Assembly: GCA_900320045.1 (NCBI GenBank)
Contig: ONQT01000027.1
Location: 1 to 53,595 of the forward strand
Direction: 5' to 3'
DNA from: an uncultured Prevotellaceae bacterium
Lineage (GTDB): Bacteria; Bacteroidota; Bacteroidia; Bacteroidales; Bacteroidaceae
Length of the DNA: 53,595 nucleotides
Shown in pieces: positions 1-8,879 of the stretch (positions are counted from its first letter, which is position 1; each line of letters begins with the position of its first letter). Under the pieces are notes generated by a model, which saw nothing but the letters and a program-made list of their open reading frames with translations, did no database searches and was not told the origin of the DNA. A program made the position numbers and the translations under genes.

Positions 1-33
1 ATACTTCTCGCTGGTGACTTGAATACATGTTTA

Positions 34-145
34 GCAAGTTTAGATGTTTAGAAGTTTAGATTTTAATATATATGTAAATATAAAAATTATAATTTTTTTC
101 TTTTTTACTATAAATCCTAAATATCTAAACTCCTAAACTTCCAAA
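34..145. repeat. Inverted pair of 8-bp-period arrays around AT-rich core
   Basis: The left array repeats units like AGTTTAGA and TGTTTAGA with 8-bp period. After about 60 bases of A/T-rich sequence the complementary motif appears as units such as AACTCCTA and AATATCTA. Positions 46-61 and 123-138 are complementary at 15 of 16 bases. The layout matches the element at 17520-17686. Confidence 0.6.
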
Positions 146-386
146 TTCTTCGTCATCATTTTGCTGAACACTAGGGACAGGTCAGCGTTTCACTCCTAAA
201 AAACGGACGGTTCCCGTGAGCTGCTTTGAATCTGGAATCGACCACATCGTCTATCAGCTCTGCGGCCTGACGAAAAAAGAAATCAAGCTTTGTATGCCAT
301 AGGGACGGGTGACTGACATCTGATATTGTAAATCGAGATGGTTTCTCTGAAAGTAATTTCAATTACTCCGAATAGAAATTTAAATA

Positions 387-416
387 CTCCGAAAGTAACG
401 AAAATTACTTTCGGAG
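387..416. repeat. Perfect inverted repeat, 12-bp arms
   Basis: CTCCGAAAGTAA and its complement TTACTTTCGGAG flank a 6-nt CGAAAA loop. Just upstream (about 348-371) lie related fragments (GAAAGTAATT, ATTACTCCGAA), so the region may hold more than one copy. There is no T-run, so it is not a clear terminator. Confidence 0.7.
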
Positions 417-637
417 AATTAGAAATCAAACGCAGGGGGACTGGCACCTGTTCCAGCGCCTTACCCCAGAAAGTTTTGTTTTTCGCTGCAACGGCGACAA
501 GAAGGTCACGGCTCTGTGCGTATGTCGACGGGTGCAAAGACGGCTCTGACAGGGTGCGAGGACGGCTTTCGGCGGGTGTGAAGATAGTTCTCGTCGGTTT
601 TCGGCGCCCGCCGAAAATAAACGCAGCGGCCGCCGAA

Positions 638-682
638 ATCATTTTCCGCGCCCGCTGCGAATGATTTTCGCGCCCGCTGCGA
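638..682. repeat. Two-copy tandem repeat, unit about 22-23 bp
   Basis: Two adjacent copies of a unit reading approximately ATnATTTTCGCGCCCGCTGCGA, differing by one indel and one or two substitutions. It sits in an otherwise gene-free GC-rich stretch next to a short hairpin (598-617). Confidence 0.7.
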
Positions 683-776
683 ACCTTTTTTTATATGTAA
701 TACCTTCTCTTTTTGTATATAAAAAAGTACATTTACCTTACCACGCATAGTCTTCTACGTGGCTATGATCAGGCGT

Positions 777-1931
777 TTACAGAATCTGCTTGTACAGGCT
801 GACGATGTCGTCGCGAGTAACCTCACGGGGATTGCCTGGGGTGCAGACGTCGCGGATAGCCTGGTCGGCCAGGGCGTCGATGTCCTTCTCGGTAATGCCC
901 AGGTCGGTCAACTTCTTGTTGGTGCCGACACGGGCGCTCAGGTCCTCAATGGCCTTGCAGGCTGCCTCTGCGGCCTGGTCGACGCTCATGCCCTGCTGGT
1001 AGACGCCACAAGCCTTGGCGATGTCTACATACTTCTCCTTGGCGGCAGGCATGTTGAAGCGCATGACGGTGGGCAGCAACATGGCGCAGGCTACGCCGTG
1101 GGGCACATCGAACAGTGCCGACAGGGGGTGAGCCATACCGTGGTCGACACCTAGACCGACGTTCGAGAAGGCCATACCGGCGACATACTGGGCCACGGCC
1201 ATACCGTCGCGTCCCTTCGGGTTCTTCGGCTCGTCGACAGCCAGCGGCAAGTATTTGTAGATCATCTCGATGGCCTTGATTTCAAACATATCGCTCAGCT
1301 CCCAGGCGGCCTTGGTGATGAGGCCCTCGATGGCGTGCGTCATAGCGTCCATACCTGTAGCAGCGGTCAGCGACTTCGGCAGCGAGTACATCAGCTCAGC
1401 GTCGATGATGGCCACGCAAGGAATATCGTTGGGGTCAACGCACACCATCTTGGCCTGACGGCTCTCGTCAATGATGACGTAGTTGATGGTCGTCTCGGCG
1501 GCTGTACCTGCTGTCGTCGGCAGGGCGATGATGGGCAGCGACTTCTTCTTCGTGTCGGCTACGCCCTCCAGCGAGATGATGTCCGCGAACTCGGGGTTGT
1601 TCACCACGATACCGATACCCTTGGCGGTATCCATCGAGGAACCACCGCCGATGGCGACGATAAAGTCGGCTCCGGCCTTCTTGCAGGCCTCGATGCCGTT
1701 CTTGACGTTCGTCACGGTGGGGTTAGGCTTTACGTCGTCGAAGATGTCATAGGCGATGCCGGCCTCGTCCATCACGTCGAGCACCATCTTGGCTACGCCG
1801 AACTGCATCAGTCCCTTGTCGGTGACGACCAGTGCCTTCTTGAATCCCAGTCTCTTGACCACTCCGGGTAGTTCCTTGCGAGCTCCCGGTCCGAAGTACG
1901 ATACTTCGTTCAGAATAAATCTGTTTGCCAT
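777..1931 (-). CDS. fucO: Lactaldehyde reductase (1,2-propanediol oxidoreductase)
   Basis: Iron-dependent group III alcohol dehydrogenase that reduces L-lactaldehyde to 1,2-propanediol, the last cytoplasmic step of anaerobic rhamnose or fucose breakdown. The 384-residue length is usual for the family. A GGGS nucleotide-binding motif lies near residue 95, and the four family metal ligands are present: D195 and H199 in GMDAMTHAIEG, H264 in VDHG and H278 in VPHG. It is transcribed away from the S8 protease gene; a consensus promoter lies at 1985-2016. The rhamnulokinase, isomerase, transporter and aldolase genes follow on the other strand after the protease, so its aldehyde would come from that aldolase. 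Assignment to lactaldehyde rather than another short aldehyde rests on sequence resemblance to FucO and on context. Confidence 0.93.
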   Translation of the reverse strand: MANRFILNEVSYFGPGARKELPGVVKRLGFKKALVVTDKGLMQFGVAKMVLDVMDEAGIAYDIFDDVKPNPTVTNVKNGIEACKKAGADFIVAIGGGSSMDTAKGIGIVVNNPEFADIISLEGVADTKKKSLPIIALPTTAGTAAETTINYVIIDESRQAKMVCVDPNDIPCVAIIDAELMYSLPKSLTAATGMDAMTHAIEGLITKAAWELSDMFEIKAIEMIYKYLPLAVDEPKNPKGRDGMAVAQYVAGMAFSNVGLGVDHGMAHPLSALFDVPHGVACAMLLPTVMRFNMPAAKEKYVDIAKACGVYQQGMSVDQAAEAACKAIEDLSARVGTNKKLTDLGITEKDIDALADQAIRDVCTPGNPREVTRDDIVSLYKQIL

Positions 1932-1984
1932 TTGTTTTAGCTTTTAGTTTGTACAATGATAGGAATAGTTTGTCTTTCAGGATG

Positions 1985-2016
1985 GCAAAGTTAGGAAATA
2001 TTTTTGAATTGTGCAA
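1985..2016 (-). promoter_or_regulatory. Promoter of fucO
   Basis: On the minus strand TAACTTTGC (1985-1993) is preceded at exactly 20 nt by TTG (2014-2016), matching the Bacteroidota -33/-7 promoter pattern. The start codon lies about 55 bases downstream. Confidence 0.75.
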
Positions 2017-2049
2017 GTATTCTAAGTAAAAAAAATGTTGTTTTTTATG

Positions 2050-2078
2050 TTGTATTTCATTTTTTTTCGTACTTTTGC
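2050..2078 (+). promoter_or_regulatory. Promoter of the S8 protease gene
   Basis: TACTTTTGC (2070-2078) fits the TAnnTTTGC -7 box. A TTG lies 17 nt upstream, slightly closer than usual. The ATG at 2106 follows after 27 bases. The region is strongly T-rich. Confidence 0.6.
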
Positions 2079-2105
2079 ACGTAAATATTATAATATGGTA
2101 TAAAG

Positions 2106-4349
2106 ATGAAAAGAAGTATGTTGTTGATGCTGGCCGTACTGCTGATGGTGGCAGGCGGCTATGCACAGAAGATTGACCAGCGACTGACTGGTCTTGTTGA
2201 AAAGGTTAACGCCCGTCGCGCACAGGGTCTCCGTCCTGTCGACGCTCAGGCCGTGAAGAAGACGATGGCAGTCGATTTCAATGCCGACGGCTCCATCCGT
2301 GCCTTCTCGGCCATTGCCACGCTGAAGGACGGTGCCGAGTGGCCCACGGCTCAGCTGGAGCAGATGGGCATCACGGTGCGCTACATCATTGGTGACCAGG
2401 CAGCACTCATTATTCCTGCCGACAAGCTGATGCTGCTGGAGCAGGTGGACGAGCTGGACTATGTGAAAGCCGACATGAAGAGAGAGGTGACGAACCAAGT
2501 CGCCCGTCAGGAAACCAAGGCAGCCATCGCCGGCGACCCGACGAAGGCTGTGGCTGAAGGACTGCCAGAGGCCTATACGGGCAAGGGCGTGGTGCTGGGT
2601 ATCATTGACGTAGGCATCGACTTCAACCATGCAGCCTTCCGTAATGCCGACGGTACGACGCGTGTGAAGAAGGCCTTCGTCTGCGGCGAGTCAAGTGCTG
2701 CCGAGTATGACATCAATATGCTGACCGTTGATACTACCAAAGGCTCGCACGGCACGCATACGTCAGGAACTGCCGGCGGTTCGGAGACGGGCAACGGTCA
2801 GCAGGGCGTGGCTCCGGAGGCAGAGCTCGTGCTCTACGGACTGGGCCAGAGCAACTATGCAGCGAGCATCGACGAAGGCATCCAGAAGATTTTCGCCTAT
2901 GCCGACCAGGTGCACAAACCCTGCGTGGTGAGCATCAGCATGGGTAGCATATTGGGACTGCACGACGGCAGTGACTCTACGCCCAAGGTGGTGGCGGAAC
3001 TGACGAAGTACAACGGAAAGCCCGGCGAAAAGCCCGGTAGGGCCGTGCTGATCAGTTCGAGCAACTCAGCAGCCAACTGGCAGTCCATCGTCAAGAAACT
3101 TGACGACACTACCACCCCGCTGAAGACGGTGCTGGGTGCGGCAAGCGCCCCTTCCGAAGAAGAGCCTAACACCCCTGTTATTTATAAGACAGATTATTAT
3201 TGCTATGCTGACGACTACAAGGATTTCGACATCCAACTGAAGGTGGTGAACCTGGTAACGGGTGAGCTCTCCGACCAGCAAGGAAAGGTGCTGGACGCCG
3301 TAACAGGGGAGGAATGCGATATTATCAAGATGAGCAAGGATGAAGTGAAGACGGCCACGGGAGCTACTGCTGTCGCCTACTCCGTAGGATTCAGCAATGC
3401 CATCAAGATGAAGAACCAAAGCGACCGACTGGTGATGGTGGCCAAGGCGAAAACTGCGGGGCAGACCATCAAGTTGATGTGCGACGGCGACAATAACGAA
3501 GAGCCTTGCTTTGATGCTCCCAGCCAGCCTGGCAAGTACAACTTCGCTGCCAACGGCTACACGAAGGGCAACGGAGATATAGCCTGCAATGTGATGGTAT
3601 GCGACGATGCCGTCATCAGCGTCGGCTCGTATATCACCCGGACCAACTGGAAAGACTACAAGGACAAGGACCAGAAATACCAGGTGTCGAATTTGACGGG
3701 AAAGGCGCAGGTGATTGGCGAAATTTCCGACTTCTCCAGCTATTGCGTTGACGACAACGGCAAACCCCGTCCCACGTTGATAGCCCCTGGACAGGGCATC
3801 ATATCGGCAGCCAGCAACTGGGACAAAGAGATGTTCAAGATTGAGATTGCCGGACAGGACGACCAGCCGGGTGTGCCTGACGAAGCAGACAAAGAAAAAG
3901 CAGATGACCTGACGAGTCTCATTTCCTATGTCGACAAGCACAGTCGTCGGAACTGGTATCAGCTGGAGCAGGGCACGTCGATGTCCTGTCCCCACGCTGC
4001 AGGCATCGTAGCCCTGTGGATGCAGGCCGACCCGACCCTCACCGTGAACAGAATCAAGGAAATCATGAAGGAGACCTGCCGTAACGACGAGTTTACCACC
4101 AACGTGGACAAGATGCCTTCAGGCAAGACGGTACAGGCAGGTTTTGGAAAGATTGACTGTCTGGCAGGTCTGAAGAAGATCAAGAACGTCACGAGCATTG
4201 AGACCGTTCAGGCCGGTGGCCGTCGCGAAGCTACCCCCGCCACGATGTACAGCGTCGATGCCCCCGTCTACAACATGATGGGCCAGCAGGTGGACAAAAA
4301 CCACAGAGGCTTTGTCATCTACAAAGGTCGCAAGTACATGAACAAGTAA
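2106..4349 (+). CDS. Secreted subtilisin-like (S8) serine protease with sorting tail
   Basis: A 747-residue exported protease. A signal peptide covers about residues 1-20 and ends at a YAQ site. The S8 catalytic triad is complete: D168 in GIIDVGIDFNHAAF, H215 in SHGTHTSGTAGG and S625 in QGTSMSCPHAAG. A long insert between His and Ser (about 290-610) makes the protein larger than minimal subtilisins. The last 30 residues (VYNMMGQQV, then GFVIYKGRKYMNK) resemble the short C-terminal sorting tails of type IX secretion cargo, so the enzyme is probably cell-surface or released. It is followed after 39 bases by rhaB, though a -7-like box overlaps its stop codon. Close relatives lie at 51392-53419 and 53440-53595. 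The substrate is unknown. Confidence 0.93.
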   Translation: MKRSMLLMLAVLLMVAGGYAQKIDQRLTGLVEKVNARRAQGLRPVDAQAVKKTMAVDFNADGSIRAFSAIATLKDGAEWPTAQLEQMGITVRYIIGDQAALIIPADKLMLLEQVDELDYVKADMKREVTNQVARQETKAAIAGDPTKAVAEGLPEAYTGKGVVLGIIDVGIDFNHAAFRNADGTTRVKKAFVCGESSAAEYDINMLTVDTTKGSHGTHTSGTAGGSETGNGQQGVAPEAELVLYGLGQSNYAASIDEGIQKIFAYADQVHKPCVVSISMGSILGLHDGSDSTPKVVAELTKYNGKPGEKPGRAVLISSSNSAANWQSIVKKLDDTTTPLKTVLGAASAPSEEEPNTPVIYKTDYYCYADDYKDFDIQLKVVNLVTGELSDQQGKVLDAVTGEECDIIKMSKDEVKTATGATAVAYSVGFSNAIKMKNQSDRLVMVAKAKTAGQTIKLMCDGDNNEEPCFDAPSQPGKYNFAANGYTKGNGDIACNVMVCDDAVISVGSYITRTNWKDYKDKDQKYQVSNLTGKAQVIGEISDFSSYCVDDNGKPRPTLIAPGQGIISAASNWDKEMFKIEIAGQDDQPGVPDEADKEKADDLTSLISYVDKHSRRNWYQLEQGTSMSCPHAAGIVALWMQADPTLTVNRIKEIMKETCRNDEFTTNVDKMPSGKTVQAGFGKIDCLAGLKKIKNVTSIETVQAGGRREATPATMYSVDAPVYNMMGQQVDKNHRGFVIYKGRKYMNK

Positions 4350-4355
4350 TTTTGC
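4347..4355 (+). promoter_or_regulatory. Possible -7 box before rhaB
   Basis: TAATTTTGC overlaps the stop codon of the protease gene and lies about 34 bases before the rhaB ATG. No TTG is found at the usual distance, so this may be an activator-dependent promoter or chance. Confidence 0.35.
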
Positions 4356-4388
4356 CCCATACAATAACAAACAAACTACTAAAACAAC

Positions 4389-5993
4389 ATGACAGAGAAG
4401 AAATACTATTTCGCCGTCGACCTGGGAGCGACCAGCGGTCGTACCATCCTGGGCATTCTGGACAATGGACGCCTGGAGCAGGAGGAGCTGACACGATTTC
4501 CCAACAACCTGATTGAAACGGGCGGGCACTTCTACTGGGACATCTACGCCCTGTACTTTGAGATGATTCGCGGTCTGAAGGAGGTGGCTCGTCGCCAGCT
4601 GCAGATTACCAGTATCGGTATCGACACCTGGGGCGTCGACTTCGTGTTTGTCGCCGAGGACGGCGCGCTGCTGCGCAACCCCATGGCCTATCGCGACCCC
4701 CATACCTTCGGACGCATGGAGGAATACCTCGACAAGGTGGTAGACCGCAAGACGGTGTACGACATCACGGGTATTCAGTTTATGAACTTCAACTCGCTGT
4801 TCCAGCTCTATGCCATGCAGCAGGACGGCAACACGGCGCTGAAGATGGCCAAGAAGATTCTGTTCGTGCCCGATGCGCTGAGTTGGATGCTCACTGGCGA
4901 GGCCGTGTGCGAATACACCATTGCCTCGACGTCGCAGATGCTCGATCCCAGAACGGGCGACCTGTCGGAGAAACTGCTGAAGAGCATCGGACTGACCCGC
5001 GAGCACTTTGGCCGACTGGTGCAGCCGGGTGAACGCATTGGTATGCTGACGGAGGAGGTGCAAAAGATGACTGGACTGGGACCGGTGCCCGTGATTGCCG
5101 TCGGTGGCCACGACACTGCTTCGGCAGTAGCTGCCGTGCCCGCCAAGGACGAGCAGTTCGCCTATCTGTCGAGTGGCACGTGGAGCCTGATGGGTATCGA
5201 GACGAAAGAGGCTGTCATCAATGAGCGGTCGTACGACCTGAACTTCACCAACGAGGGTGGAGTAGAGGGTACGACGCGTTTCCTGAAGAACATCTGTGGC
5301 ATGTGGCTCTATGAGCGTTGCCGCAAGGAGTGGATTTCAAGAGGCGAGCGGTTAGAGGTGAACGGTAAGAGCGTGCTGCTGAGCGAGGTGTCGCACCCTG
5401 AGTTGCAAGGGTCGGCCATGAAGGTGGAAGCCTTCCGTAGCATCATCAATCCTGACGACAAAGCCTTCGCCAATCCGTCTTCTATGATAGAGGCCATCCA
5501 GCAATACTGTCGCGAGACAGGACAGCAGGTGCCTGAGACGCCGGCAGAGATATGCCGCTGCATCTTCGACTCGCTGGCGCTGAGGTATCGGCAGGTGTTC
5601 GGGTGGTTGAAGGAGTTCTACTCGACGGCAAAACCGTCGAGCACAGTAGGAGGCGAGAAGCCGACGGGCGCAGGAAGCGAGCAGGCTGCAGGCGAGAAGG
5701 CGACGGGTGGCATTCAGGTGCTGCACGTGATTGGCGGAGGGTCGCTGAACAAGTACCTGACGCAGTTTACGGCTGATGCCCTCGGCGTGGAGGTGCTTGC
5801 AGGTCCGCAGGAATGTACGGCCATCGGCAACATCATGCTGCAGGCGAAGGCTTCGCACGACGTCAGCGACATCTGGCAGATGCGTCGCATCATCGCCAAT
5901 AGCGTGGAGATGGTGCCCTATCATCCCACAGGCGACAAGGTTGCATGGGAGCAGGCTTACACGAAATATCTAACTATAACAAATCAAAAATAG
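4389..5993 (+). CDS. rhaB: Rhamnulokinase with low-complexity insert
   Basis: FGGY-family sugar kinase that phosphorylates L-rhamnulose with ATP in the cytoplasm. RhaB-like features are the N-terminal phosphate motif DLGATSGRT (about residues 11-19), IGIDTWGVDF (about 77-86), and the C-terminal ATP-site motifs VIGGGS (about 449) and ATAIGN-like CTAIGN (about 476). At 534 residues it is about 40 longer than typical RhaB. Most of the excess is a Gly/Ala/Glu/Thr-rich segment at about residues 416-441, where the 17-bp sequence GGCGAGAAGCCGACGGG recurs after 39 bp with one mismatch. The gene starts the run rhaB, isomerase, MFS, rhaD, with 7 bases to the next gene. Fuculokinase is the main alternative, but the TWGVDF motif and the RhaD-type aldolase favour rhamnulose. 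Confidence 0.9.
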   Translation: MTEKKYYFAVDLGATSGRTILGILDNGRLEQEELTRFPNNLIETGGHFYWDIYALYFEMIRGLKEVARRQLQITSIGIDTWGVDFVFVAEDGALLRNPMAYRDPHTFGRMEEYLDKVVDRKTVYDITGIQFMNFNSLFQLYAMQQDGNTALKMAKKILFVPDALSWMLTGEAVCEYTIASTSQMLDPRTGDLSEKLLKSIGLTREHFGRLVQPGERIGMLTEEVQKMTGLGPVPVIAVGGHDTASAVAAVPAKDEQFAYLSSGTWSLMGIETKEAVINERSYDLNFTNEGGVEGTTRFLKNICGMWLYERCRKEWISRGERLEVNGKSVLLSEVSHPELQGSAMKVEAFRSIINPDDKAFANPSSMIEAIQQYCRETGQQVPETPAEICRCIFDSLALRYRQVFGWLKEFYSTAKPSSTVGGEKPTGAGSEQAAGEKATGGIQVLHVIGGGSLNKYLTQFTADALGVEVLAGPQECTAIGNIMLQAKASHDVSDIWQMRRIIANSVEMVPYHPTGDKVAWEQAYTKYLTITNQK

Positions 5994-6000
5994 CATCATT

Positions 6001-7431
6001 ATGGCAAAACCATTAGTAGAAACCAAAGCAAGGGTGGGTGTCTTCAGCATTGCGCTACAGGCTTACCTGCCACAGTTCCCTCAGCTCGTTCCAGAGTTCG
6101 AGGCCCAGTACGCAGCCTTCAAGAAGACGCTGCCTGACACCATCGAGATTATCGACGGAGGCATGGTGACCACCAAGGAGCAGTCGATGGCTGCCGGTGA
6201 CAAGTTCCGTGCGGCTGACGTGGATCTCGTCATCCTGCAGATGCTAACCTATTGTACCTCTTATAATATGTTGCCTGCTGTTCGCGATCTTGACGTTCCT
6301 GTCGTTATCGTCAACGTACAGAAGAAGTTGGCTCCCGACTATGCCAAGACGGATATCCCCACCTGGTTGGGCGAACTTTATGCCTGTGGCGCTATCGGCG
6401 AGATGGTGGCCGATCTGAACCGTGCCGGCAAGCGCTCTGCCGTTATTACCGGTGTAGTTGAGGGTGGCGACCCTGAGGTGCAGAAGGAGATAGAGGACTG
6501 GTGCCGTGCTGCACAGGTGCGTCGCCGTTTCCGCGATACTAACATCGCCCAGATCGGTCGCCCGTATCCTGGTATGATGGACCTTTACATCGACGAGACC
6601 AACCTCTACCACCGCATGTTTGTCTATACCAAGCAGTTCGACTGGGAACAGATGTGGGCCATTGCTGACGATATCACCGACGAGGCTGCCATCCGTGCGA
6701 AGGCAGAGGATATTCTCGCTACCTTCGACATCGAGGGTGGTGGTACCGTAGAAAAGGTGTGGGATATGGCCAAGTATGTCGTAGCCTTCGAACAGTGGGT
6801 GAAGGACGAGAAGCTGGGCATGATAGCCTCTCACTATGCAGGCTTTGCACAGGGTGTGGCAGGCAAGCTTGACTCCATGCTGATTCCTGCCTTCTCGATG
6901 CTCATCAAGCAGCATACCGCCTGTGCCGTTGAGGGTGATATGAAGGTGGCTATGGCTATGTCTATCCTGAAGACCATATCAGGTACTGGCACACTGGCAG
7001 AGATGTACAGCATTGACTTCCCGAAGGATATCTGCATCATCGGTCACTCCGGCTCTGGCGACTTCGACATCTCGCAGGCCAAGAAGCCGACGATGAAGAT
7101 TGTTCCCGTATTTCATGGCAAGACGGGTGGTGGCTATCTGACGCAGTTCTATCCTCCTACGGGTCCTGTGACCTATCTGGCTATCACGCAGGACAAGAAC
7201 GGTGTCTTCAAGTTCGTGGTTGCTGAGGGCATCAACGAGGAAGGCGAGATATTCACCTTCGGCGATACCAATATGCGTACCAAGTTCTCGCTGCCCTGCC
7301 GTGAGTTCGTCAACAAGTGGAGCGAGGCTGGTCCTACGCACCACATGGCGGCTGCCGTGGGTCATCATATCGACACCATCCTGAAGGTGGCCAAGATTCT
7401 GAACATCGAGTGCGACGTAGTGTGTAGGTAA
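6001..7431 (+). CDS. AraA/FucI-fold sugar isomerase, probable rhamnose isomerase role
   Basis: Cytoplasmic aldose-ketose isomerase of the L-arabinose/L-fucose isomerase superfamily, 476 residues. Candidate metal ligands match the AraA arrangement: E311 (AVEGD), E334 (GTLAEMYS), H349 (GHSGSGD) and H447 or H448 (THHMAAAVGHH). The N-terminal half has the Rossmann-like subdomain (VILQMLTYCTS, VPVVIVNVQ). It lies between rhamnulokinase and the MFS transporter in a rhamnose operon that has no classical RhaA-type rhamnose isomerase, so it probably converts rhamnose to rhamnulose here. That role is inferred from position; the fold assignment is from sequence. Fucose or arabinose isomerisation remains possible. 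Confidence 0.8.
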   Translation: MAKPLVETKARVGVFSIALQAYLPQFPQLVPEFEAQYAAFKKTLPDTIEIIDGGMVTTKEQSMAAGDKFRAADVDLVILQMLTYCTSYNMLPAVRDLDVPVVIVNVQKKLAPDYAKTDIPTWLGELYACGAIGEMVADLNRAGKRSAVITGVVEGGDPEVQKEIEDWCRAAQVRRRFRDTNIAQIGRPYPGMMDLYIDETNLYHRMFVYTKQFDWEQMWAIADDITDEAAIRAKAEDILATFDIEGGGTVEKVWDMAKYVVAFEQWVKDEKLGMIASHYAGFAQGVAGKLDSMLIPAFSMLIKQHTACAVEGDMKVAMAMSILKTISGTGTLAEMYSIDFPKDICIIGHSGSGDFDISQAKKPTMKIVPVFHGKTGGGYLTQFYPPTGPVTYLAITQDKNGVFKFVVAEGINEEGEIFTFGDTNMRTKFSLPCREFVNKWSEAGPTHHMAAAVGHHIDTILKVAKILNIECDVVCR

Positions 7432-7466
7432 TTGAAAATTGAGAATTGAAAATTGACAATTGACAA
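7432..7466 (+). repeat. Heptamer array TTGANAA x5
   Basis: Five in-phase units (TTGAAAA, TTGAGAA, TTGAAAA, TTGACAA, TTGACAA) start directly after the isomerase stop codon and end 2 nt before the transporter ATG, filling the spacer. Confidence 0.85.
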
Positions 7467-7468
7467 AG

Positions 7469-8809
7469 ATGGCAAATAGTGGAAGTTTGAAGAGCACCAT
7501 TGCGGTGTCTCTCACCAATTATCTCGATGCTGGTGCTATTGTGGCTGGTGCCTCCGGTTTGACATTGTGGCAGAACTACCTCGGACTCTCTGAGGTACAT
7601 CTGGGCTGGCTGAACTTTATCTCTGCCAACTGTCTGGGTGCTGCCGTAGGTGCTATCATCGGTGGTTTCCTAGCCGACAAGTACGGTCGTAAGTTCATTT
7701 TCACCTACAACCTGCTGGTCTATATGACAGGTGTGCTGCTCATCATGCTGAGCATGAATTTCCCCATGCTGCTTTGCGGATTCCTGATTACGGGCATCTC
7801 TGTCGGCGTTGGTGTGCCAGCCTCATGGACCTATATCTCTGAATCGTCCGAGGTGAACAATCGTGGACGTAACATTTGCATCTCGCAGATGTCGTGGGGC
7901 ATCGGCCCGATGGTCATACTGCTTTTGGGCATGTTGTTTGCTCCTGGTGGCTACCTCTTCGGATGGGTAGAGCAGGTGGCACAGCTGTTCATAGGTATGG
8001 GTCAGCCGGAACATGTGGTCAATGTGTTCTCTTCGCGTATCGTGTTCCTCTCGTTGTTCATTGTAGCCTTCATCGCCTGGAACCTGCAGCGTCAGTTACA
8101 GGAGAGTGCCGAGTTCACCAAGGGACAAAGCGAAGGTGCCGAGAAGAAGCCCGGCGTGATTGACAATATCAAGGTGCTGTTCTCCAACAGCATCGCCGTG
8201 AAGACGGTCTGCTTCCTGGCAACCATCTACTTGACGTGGAACCTCGTGGCCAGCGTGATGGGTTTCTTCCAGCCGCATATCTACGAGACGGCGGGTGGTG
8301 TGACCAACGAGCAGGCTAACTGGATGAATTTCATCCAGTGGTTCATCATCGTAGGTGTGACGTTCTGCACATCTAAGCTCATCGACAAGACGTCGCACAA
8401 GGCCATCTATGTCTTCGGACTAGTTGCAGCCCTCTGTGCGTGGCTCGTCATCGTCACCATCGGTGTCAACGGACCTGCCGGTCTGTGGGCATTTGCCATC
8501 CTTTGGGGTGTGCAGGGTGGTGCGTCGCCTCAGATTTTCTATGCTTTGTGGGGCTCAGAACTCTTCCCTGCCAAGTTCCGTGCAGGTGCCCAGGGCCTGA
8601 TGTTCTTCATCGTCCGTGGCTTGTCAGCCCTGTGGGGACTCGTCTTCACCTATATCTATGGTGACAACGGCGAGGGCTTCACCATTGCAGCCTACTGCAT
8701 GATTGCCTTGCTGCTGATCTCTTTGGTTGTAGGCGTCATCGGTGCTCCCAATACCCGTGGACGAGCTCTTGAGGACATCACAAAGGAACGCTACGGAGAG
8801 GATTATTGA
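7469..8809 (+). CDS. MFS sugar transporter (sugar porter type), probable rhamnose uptake
   Basis: Inner-membrane major facilitator protein of 446 residues with about 12 predicted helices. The loop between helices 2 and 3 carries the sugar-porter signature GGFLADKYGRK (about residues 69-79). A cytoplasmic central loop (about 205-235) is rich in Glu and Lys. The ATG at 7469 is chosen over an upstream TTG at 7460, which lies inside the heptamer array. Its position between the isomerase and the aldolase points to rhamnose or a related methylpentose as substrate, replacing the RhaT permease of enteric bacteria. Substrate assignment is by context only. Confidence 0.85.
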   Translation: MANSGSLKSTIAVSLTNYLDAGAIVAGASGLTLWQNYLGLSEVHLGWLNFISANCLGAAVGAIIGGFLADKYGRKFIFTYNLLVYMTGVLLIMLSMNFPMLLCGFLITGISVGVGVPASWTYISESSEVNNRGRNICISQMSWGIGPMVILLLGMLFAPGGYLFGWVEQVAQLFIGMGQPEHVVNVFSSRIVFLSLFIVAFIAWNLQRQLQESAEFTKGQSEGAEKKPGVIDNIKVLFSNSIAVKTVCFLATIYLTWNLVASVMGFFQPHIYETAGGVTNEQANWMNFIQWFIIVGVTFCTSKLIDKTSHKAIYVFGLVAALCAWLVIVTIGVNGPAGLWAFAILWGVQGGASPQIFYALWGSELFPAKFRAGAQGLMFFIVRGLSALWGLVFTYIYGDNGEGFTIAAYCMIALLLISLVVGVIGAPNTRGRALEDITKERYGEDY

Positions 8810-8879
8810 TGAATCGGAATATCGGTAACCGATATGTCGGAATGTCGAAAAGTAAAAAACAAAGTAACAACAAACGAAT

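Larger units (their letters stand above)
1..776. other. Gene-free region with repeats
   Basis: No convincing gene is present. The left part (about 34-145) is AT-rich and holds two 8-bp-period arrays facing each other. A perfect 12-bp inverted repeat with a 6-nt loop lies at 387-416. A GC-rich stretch at 480-690 holds a 9-bp perfect hairpin (598-617) and a tandem duplication of about 22 bp (638-682). Short open frames on both strands have low-complexity translations and no recognisable domain. This looks like non-coding repeat sequence or the eroded edge of a mobile element. Confidence 0.6.

Noticed and set aside
171-362. Minus-strand frame and GGGAC-rich fragments that might be a transposase or REP remnant
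   Set aside because: Too short and no recognisable transposase motif; composition suggests debris, but nothing specific can be supported.
338-664. 108-codon open frame on the plus strand in the first gene-free region (and 283-642 on the minus strand)
   Set aside because: Translations are low-complexity, shaped by the inverted and tandem repeats underneath, with no domain, promoter or ribosome site.
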